In this document: positions 57,823-64,000 of the stretch, in pieces
Layout: each line of letters starts with the position of its first letter
How positions within the stretch are numbered: position 1 is the stretch's first letter
From: Reticulascus tulasneorum
Lineage: Eukaryota > Ascomycota > Sordariomycetes > Glomerellales > Reticulascaceae
Direction of reading: 5' to 3'
Assembly (NCBI GenBank): GCA_001557505.1
Contig: LSAX01000003.1
Coordinates: 1,426,001-1,490,000 of the forward strand
DNA length: 64,000 nucleotides
Notes under the pieces: generated by a model
What the model was told of the DNA's origin: nothing
What the model saw: the letters and a program-made list of their open reading frames with translations, nothing else
The model's database searches: none
Position numbers and translations under genes: made by a program

Positions 57823-59426
57823 TCATGCTCTAGATGTACAACCTACACAGGCAAAGCTTTCACTCGAGTTCGTATCCCCGGAACCTCTATACTTTAATGC
57901 TCGCGGATATGAGCATAAATTCCGACTAATTTGCACGCCGTTCTGCGTTGTCACAGCGTGCAGGGTTTCGGGAGAGACCTCCTGCTCAACCCAACTCACA
58001 AGAACGGACAGGGGGTCGACTGGGATCGGACCATATCCACCGCCGCAGTGACCGGCCCCCGGTGCAAGAAAGATGCGGTAAAACTCGGCGACTCGCTTTG
58101 GCCCGCCCATCTTTTCCTGAAGCCGATTCCAGTATAGCGTTGTTCCGGGATGAGCGATAAGGGGATCGGCCATGCCGTGCCAGGTGAGCAGCTTGCCACC
58201 TTTCTCCTTGAAGGCGGAGAGGTCCGGATTGTCCGTACCAAGAATTTCGGTAAAACGTGCGACGGATTGGTCGAAAATGGTTTCAAAGGCGGCGAACGTA
58301 AGATGCGCCGTGTCCAAGCTTGGGTCTTGCGTCACAAAGTACCGCATCCAGCCTCCGCGGCGCTGAAAGGGACCGGTACGGTGGTGCCGTTCACTGTCCG
58401 GGTGTTGGCGAGCCCGGTGAATGGCGCACCAGGCGGATTGCCGTACCACTGAAAATCGCCGTTTGCAGCTCTGGCGCCTTCGAGGATGTTGGCCACCACG
58501 AGCGCATGCTGGGATGTTATCGTGACGACGCCTCCGGTATCGGTGCAGGCGACTTCCCGTCCCACGAGGGATGTGGTATTGAAATGGCACAGTTCCGGTG
58601 CTGATATCAGGCCGTCTGTCGCCCCATCCAGTGGATCGCAAGCTTCGATGGTGGCATTCAAGTAGGCCCGGAACACGCACTGCGGGGGGGCAACTATGTT
58701 CGCCATCACCACCGAGGGCCAGAAATCGCCCGGCGAGACCTGCGGGGTGTTGATGGCCGGCGCATTGGCCAAGATGCCGTCGAAGTCTTGGGGAAATTTC
58801 TCTGCCGCGAAATAACCCTGTCTCCCGCCAGTCGAGCACCCGCTATAGTAAGAGTGGTGCGCGCTGGTACCGTAATATTCTTGAACCACTGCTTTGCCTA
58901 TCACTGTCATATCATGGATGGACCGGGAGGCAAAGTTCTTCAGGAGCTCTGTGTTCAGATCCCCGGCGGCCGTCAAAGCCCACTGGCCGGAGTTGGCATC
59001 AATGGTGTGGTTCAAGGTCAAGCCGGCGTCGGTCGAACCGGCAGCGTAGCCCGATGCTACCGGAGCTGCCAGGGCGCCGGTGAACGTTCCCGCAGCCAGC
59101 CCACCGCCGCCGGTGGCCAGAAAACGCCCGTTCCAGTCTTCCACCGGCAGCCAGATACTGACGAACACGACGTCGTTTGCTCCCGGGTGAGTGATGACAA
59201 CGGTAAAGTTGCAGAATTCTATGCTTGAGACGGCGGGATTTGAGGGGAGGGAGAAGTTAGACACGTGGACACCCTGGGCGGACAGGACCTCAAATGCAAG
59301 GCCGTCATAGTTGAGCAGGGAAATACCCTCACACTTTTGAGCCTGTGGAGGAGGACAGCCATTTTCGGCGGCCCTGGCGGGCAAGACCAGCTGGGCGACA
59401 AGCAAGAGAAGGTAGAAAAACCACAT
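57823..59426 (-). CDS. Tannase/feruloyl esterase, interrupted by a frameshift
   Basis: A secreted esterase that splits galloyl or feruloyl esters of plant phenolics. The start at 59426 gives a signal peptide (MWFFYLLLLVAQLVLPARA). The catalytic CS-D-HC set is all present: GCSTGGRQG (Cys197-Ser198) in the first frame, and TWHGMADPLI and GAGHCGGG in the second. No intron is visible in the first 350 codons. At about 58350 the reading frame changes between VPVPFSAAEA and WMRYFVTQDPSLDT; the shift equals a missing single base, and no GT-AG intron can explain it. The rest, to NLCSYPRALKYRGSGDTNSS and the stop at 57823, matches the family end. It is either a recent pseudogene or an intact gene with one indel error. 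Without the break it would be about 530 residues. Confidence 0.87.
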
Positions 59427-60655
59427 TGCGTTGAGGAGAATTCGTGATCAAGTTGGATGAAGGCAACTGTCCCCTAACAGAGCCACATGCAACCATTTAT
59501 ACATCAGCAGACCCTACACCAATTCCCGAGAGCCCATGGGCTTCACACCCCCGTGATTGAACATCCGGCAAGTAATGCGGCCGCTGGCAATGTCAGGTTT
59601 GTGAAGAAGCGGAGCAGGCCCGTTTCCCCATATCGAGGATGCGTTAGCGAGGCGGGTATGCTACCCAGGATCAGCTGAACGGCGAACTCGAAAATCTGGG
59701 GAAATGAAGGGGACCAGACGGTGAACCGAAACCCATTTCGATGCCAAGTTTGGCATGGACGGCGCGTTGGAAGTCATTGCAGACCCCAGACAAGGACAGA
59801 CGATGCCATGATTGCGGCTCTGCCACCCTGTGCGCCGTAGAGTTGGGGTCGTCATGGGTACGGATGTCTTCATCCGCGATTGCTGCTGGCGGAGTTCGAC
59901 TGGTGACCGGACGCTGGTGGAGGCCACAGCCAACGCCAATGAAAATCGAGGCTATTGACATTCTGACTCGAAGACTAGGATTCAGTGTGGGGCCTGACTC
60001 AGTGGTGGCGTTGTAAACTTGAAGGGCTGGGCTGGGCACCGTAGCTTAGTAGGTAGCTAGGTGGCAACCTTTGTACCAGGACCCACGGCACTTGGACGCC
60101 CTAGAACTGCTCGCCGCTGTGCTACTCACAAGATGTCCGCACGGTTTGGGCACGTTATTGGTGGAGGCCTAGTCAGTTCAATTAGCTCCGATCCTCGTCG
60201 GTAAGGTAGTGTTCTGACAGCCTCTGCAGCCTACCCTGTGCGTTTGATCCATGTCCGCTGAACTTGGGTCCAATCCCCCACACCTTGCCCCAACTTACCC
60301 CGCGTTTTCCCCAGGCAAACCCGGCGAAATAACGCTGATAGAGGGTTGAGGGCTTCCTAGGTAGGTTCCTTATTTAGTCAAGTGGGAATCTTGACTAGCC
60401 TTTCGCTGCCACCGCCGTCCGCATAAGGTACCTAAGTATGAACCTGTACCAGTTTACAAGAGAGCAGTCATCCTCTGTCGCGCGATCTATCGAGGTATGC
60501 AAAGTGTATAAGAAGCTTTCAACGCCGACATGTTTCGCCATTCATGATAAGACTCTCAAGTCACCTACCTCACAGCAATCTTCCAGTCTCCTATCCTGCT
60601 GTCCGTACCTCTAGTATCAGAGAACTATAAGGCCGGCGCGGGACACTCTTGCACC
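59427..60655. other. 1.2-kb divergent intergenic region, tannase / MFS
   Basis: Holds both promoters. It contains TTCCTAGGTAGGTTCC near 60354 and TAGGTAGCTAGGT near 60048. Overlapping 90-120-codon frames at 59.66-60.04 kb on both strands are judged non-coding. Confidence 0.5.
59494..59501 (-). promoter_or_regulatory. TATA box of tannase gene
   Basis: CATTTATA on the plus strand reads TATAAATG on the minus strand, about 70 bp upstream of the tannase ATG. Confidence 0.45.
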
Positions 60656-62562
60656 ATGCATTACAACGACGAAGAGGGCGGTGTTCGTGTAGCTGATGAA
60701 AAGAACGACGGCCTGGTGCACCTCGAGAACATCCAGAAGGGACAAAATGTTGGCCAAATTCTTGGGTTCGATGCCGCTGCGCAGAGGAAGATTATGTAAG
60801 GCCAGATAGGTTTCCGTTGTGCGGATGATCGTGTTGTCTGACTTTGAGCTGCCAGCCGACGTGTTGACCTCCGACTGCTGCCGATCCTCGGCGTTATGTA
60901 CTCCATCTCGCTCATCGATCGCACCAATCTTGGCCTCGCGCTCGTCGCGGGCATGCAGGAGGATCTTGGACTCGCCGTCGGGAATCGATACACGGTCATT
61001 GTTATGGTCTTCTTTGTTGCATACATGTGAGTCTATTCACCTTCGAGAGGCCCACCGGGCCATGTAGGCGCGGAACCTCTGCTGACCATTTTCAAGCATT
61101 TTCGAGATTCCAAGTGTTGGTCTTCCCACACCTGCTGGTCAAGGAGTAATAAGTCTACAAACCCCGAACTAACGCTACACCCAGAATTTGATATTGCCCA
61201 GAGCCGGTCCTGCCAACTGGCTCTCATTTCTCGGCGTGAGCTTTGGCGCAATCTTGATTGGTATGGGATTCACAAAAGACTGGGGGTCGATGGCTGTATG
61301 CAGGGCACTGCTGGGAACTATGGAAGCAGGATTTCTTCCCGGTAAATCGTCCCCTTGCCAAGTAACCCGGATACAGACTGATAAAGTGACCTTAGGGTGC
61401 ACTTATTTGATCACATGTTGGTACACCCGGTTTGAGGTTGGCAAGAGGCTCTCCTTCTTTTGGATCCTCTCAGTCTTGGCCAGTGGGTTCGCCGCAATTC
61501 TCGCCTATGTCCTCACCTTGCTTCGAGGAAAGGCTGGCTTGAATGGCTGGAGCTGTAAGATTGCATGCGAAATAACAGCAGTGAAGTGGCATAAACTAAC
61601 CAGCGTAGGGATATTTATCATCGAAGGCGCCGTAACATGCGTCGTCTGCCTGGCTGGACGATTCATCATCATCGACTTCCCAACCAAGGCCGAGAGATTC
61701 TTGAAGCCGGCCGAAAAGGAATTCATTATCGCTCGAATTAATCAAGACCGTGGGGACGGCGATGAGGATGATATAAACCTGGGCAAGATCCTGCACCACC
61801 TCAAGGACTGGCGGCTTTATGTTTGGGCTTTCAACTTGATGGCCTCCACGTTGCCCGGATACGCGTACTCTTATTTCCTACCCATTATTCTGCGCAAGGG
61901 AATGGGCTATAGCAGCACCCAGAGCCAGCTTCTGAGCGCCCCACCATATGTCCTCGCGGCGATTATGGCATGTTTCTCTGGTTGGTTGGGGGATAGATAC
62001 AAGATCCGGGGTCCCATCATTGCGGTGCATCAGCTTATAACGGCCGCTGGCATGCTGATCACGGTTTATGGAAAGATCAACGCTGTCCGCTACTTCGGTG
62101 CTTTTCTAGGTACGTTTCCTGCCGAATGACGTGGCTAGCTACACGCAGCATCGTACTAACTCCCCCGCCACAGGTATCGGGTTTCTGCAGTTCTGTGTGC
62201 CTGCCGTTCTCACCTTCCAAGCAAACAACATCACGAAGCAATCCAAACGCGCCGTGGCGAGTGCAACCTGCCTGATTGGTGGCGGCGTTGGAGGTATCAT
62301 TTCAAGCGTGGCATTTAGAGCCAAAGAGAGCCCAAATTACACGGTAAGTAACCTGGGTGATCCGATGAATGCCTGAGATAGCGCCATGAGCATGTCTAAC
62401 TCTCTTGCCACGCAGACCGGTGTCTGGACAACGTTCGCGATATCTATGGTCAGCATCACGTCGATAATTGTCATGGACATACACTTGTGGCGATGTAATA
62501 AGGCTGCAAAAGAGGGAAAGCGCCGGAACGAAGGGATCGAGGACTGGATGTACACGCTCTAG
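60656..62562 (+). CDS. MFS transporter, Dal5/Tna1 (anion:cation symporter) type
   Basis: Eight exons (60656-60795, 60856-61026, 61097-61115, 61185-61341, 61396-61554, 61609-62109, 62174-62343, 62416-62562) give 487 residues. All introns are GT-AG, 54-72 nt. Exon 3 is a 19-nt microexon that encodes part of IIFEIPS; only with it does the family motif IIFEIPSNLILPRAGPANW appear. Other landmarks are LLPILGVMYSISLIDRTNLG, RALLGTMEAGFLPGCTYLIT, GWSWIFIIEGAVTC and the C-terminal FQANNITKQSKRAVASA. Twelve membrane spans can be placed. Family members import allantoate, nicotinate, pantothenate or similar carboxylates with protons. It is divergent from the tannase, 1.2 kb away, so uptake of phenolic acids is a possibility. 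Confidence 0.93.
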
Positions 62563-63396
62563 AACGTGGAAGATATTCTCCCTTAGTATAGCTATCAGTA
62601 TTTCATATTCGTTTCACTTGCTCTCTGGTCATTAAGACAAGTTTGACTGCGAGGTTTGTGTGTTGCCTGGCGTGGGACTCTCCATCCCCGTCTATGAGCA
62701 GCTTACTCCGCCAGTTCTCTCGCCCAGTGATCGATGCGCCGCATGAAGTCTGCGACCACCACTACAAAGTCGATGCCCATTTTCAAAGATGCGTAGCCAT
62801 GGAACATATGGAGCACCTTTAACTTGGACAAGACAACGTAACTGCGACCGCTTGCCACCTCCTGAAATGGGCTGTTGTCACGTTGAGATGGCTACGTTCT
62901 TCATCTTTGGGTTTAAATCTCTCCTTAGCATACAAATGAGATGGTTTTGACCAGGCACTGGGCAAATTACATCTCCGTTTACATAATATTTCATTGCTCG
63001 CTTGACAGACGGATATCGCTCAGTAGCAGTCAGCCTGCCCAAATATCAACAGATTTAGGCATGCCATTGATGTCGATGCCGCATCTAAAGCAACCCACTT
63101 GCAATTGACTGACGGATGGTCCAGATATCGAGGAGATAGGCAAATCCGCTGCGATCATTACAAGGTTCATCCGAGGTTCTGGACCGAGTGGTCGATCGTG
63201 GCTAATCGGGTCCAGGCATACTTTTTGTGAGTTTCCACAGAGAGTCAAGGCCAATTCATGTGCCAATCTACTGGTGTCGGCATTCGAACAGGATCTCAAA
63301 GCTTTACTTCTTATGGCTATATGGTAGAGTCTTAGATCTTCTTGTCTAGGTGTGTATCGCTATTCGCTCGCCAAATGAACTGGGAGATACCCTTTT
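62563..63396. other. Convergent intergenic gap
   Basis: Spacer between the MFS and crotonase genes. A minus-strand frame at 63030-63299 has no recognisable motif. No gene was seen. Confidence 0.5.
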
Positions 63397-64000
63397 CTAG
63401 AGTTTCGCATCCATCACCCTCTTTTTTACTTCGGCCTTTCTTTTATCTTCGGCGGCCATCAATTGCCAAGGCTGTACGGCTTCCTGCCCCGTAGCATTTA
63501 GCGCCGCGAGCTGGTCCTTATAAAGCACTGCCTTGAGAACCCCATACACGCCCGTGGAACCTTTGGAGAGGAGGTTTCGGTCCAGGACTAGCTTCTCGAT
63601 GCCCTCCCACCCGTCGGCACTGTCGACCAGACCGGCTTCTAGTGCCGTCTGTGCCGTCCATCTGCGCGCCTCTAACACCGTATCCCGATAAACGTCGGGT
63701 CGAGACTTTACACGAAAGATGCCCGACATGCCCGGCAGTAGCGGGGCGCCGAAGTCGAGCTCGTTGACGCACATGTAACCCTTGGTGCCCTGAAAGACTC
63801 GGTAGTCATGGTGCATTGCTAACATGAAGCCGCCCGCAAATGCATGGCCATTAATTAATGCGATCGTCGGCATAGGGTAGGTAAGCAGGCGTCGGTATAT
63901 CCCAAACAGGTACTTCTCGACAAATCCTGGGGTTGAGAGCGCGATATCCAAGTCTAACCCATTGGAGTAGAACTTTTTGATACCCGAAGTAGTCACCACG
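63397..64000 (-). CDS. Enoyl-CoA hydratase/isomerase, peroxisomal, N-terminus beyond window
   Basis: The reading frame is open to the right edge, so the start lies outside the window; about 200 C-terminal residues are seen. The crotonase landmarks are FYSNGLDLDIAL (CoA/oxyanion strand), ALINGHAFAGGFMLAMHHDY and NELDFGAPLLPGM. The wording resembles delta3,delta2-enoyl-CoA isomerases more than classical hydratases. The extreme C-terminus reads MDAKL, and AKL is a type 1 peroxisomal targeting signal. A role in beta-oxidation of unsaturated fatty acids inside peroxisomes is inferred. The tail KVKKRVMDAKL-type basic end fits the family. Confidence 0.9.
   Translation of the reverse strand, partial: VVTTSGIKKFYSNGLDLDIALSTPGFVEKYLFGIYRRLLTYPMPTIALINGHAFAGGFMLAMHHDYRVFQGTKGYMCVNELDFGAPLLPGMSGIFRVKSRPDVYRDTVLEARRWTAQTALEAGLVDSADGWEGIEKLVLDRNLLSKGSTGVYGVLKAVLYKDQLAALNATGQEAVQPWQLMAAEDKRKAEVKKRVMDAKL

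Noticed and set aside
59661..60039. Long overlapping frames on both strands
   Set aside because: They shadow each other in a promoter region and show no family features.

Overview
The window looks like nuclear DNA of a filamentous ascomycete (Pezizomycotina, probably a plant- or litter-associated Sordariomycete-type fungus). The evidence is short introns (about 45-100 nt, GT...CTAAC...AG), two HET-domain genes, a Zn2Cys6 regulator, a bZIP regulator with a DUF3425-like tail, an AA9 polysaccharide monooxygenase, a tannase/feruloyl esterase, a fungal DOCK-family protein and many secreted hydrolases. No tRNA, rRNA, CRISPR array or intact transposon was recognised. All gene models were spliced by eye from reading frames and intron signals. 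Where stated, exon lengths sum to a multiple of three.

Layout, left to right. 0.7-1.4 kb: small secreted protein. 2.3-4.7 kb: HET-domain gene 1. 5.0-6.8 kb (minus): methionine aminopeptidase 2 in 7 exons. 6.9-7.6 kb (minus): TPR-like gene broken by two frame changes. 8.2-9.2 kb (minus): aldo-keto reductase. 10.4-13.9 kb (minus): large secreted subtilase in 12 exons. 13.9-17.9 kb: gene-poor. 17.9-18.9 kb: AA9 LPMO. 20.2-22.3 kb: HET-domain gene 2, facing an SF1 helicase (22.8-25.2 kb, minus). 26.0-27.3 kb: Zn2Cys6 regulator. 28.1-33.3 kb: full-length ABCC transporter. 33.8-35.3 kb (minus): secreted L-asparaginase, divergent from a secreted amidohydrolase (37.2-38.9 kb). 39.5-45.7 kb (minus): 2,050-residue DOCK-type GEF. 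48.6-50.2 kb: single-pass membrane protein with a 12-residue repeat array. 52.2-53.7 kb: PAP2-type integral membrane enzyme. 54.1-54.9 kb (minus): alanyl-tRNA editing protein. 56.0-57.6 kb: bZIP factor. 57.8-59.4 kb (minus): tannase with a frameshift. 60.7-62.6 kb: Dal5-type MFS transporter. 63.4-64.0 kb (minus, cut by the window edge): peroxisomal crotonase.

Most of the genes fit a saprotrophic or plant-associated lifestyle. Secreted enzymes attack cell wall, protein, phenolic esters and amides, and transporters and local regulators sit beside them. HET gene 2 next to the helicase is the most system-like arrangement for self/non-self or genome-defence functions, but that reading is speculative. 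Housekeeping genes (MetAP2, DOCK, AlaX) are interspersed. Points worth checking are two GC-AG introns, single-base frame breaks in two genes, a catalytic Asp-to-Asn change in the asparaginase, a 19-nt microexon in the MFS gene, and the repeat array in the membrane protein.
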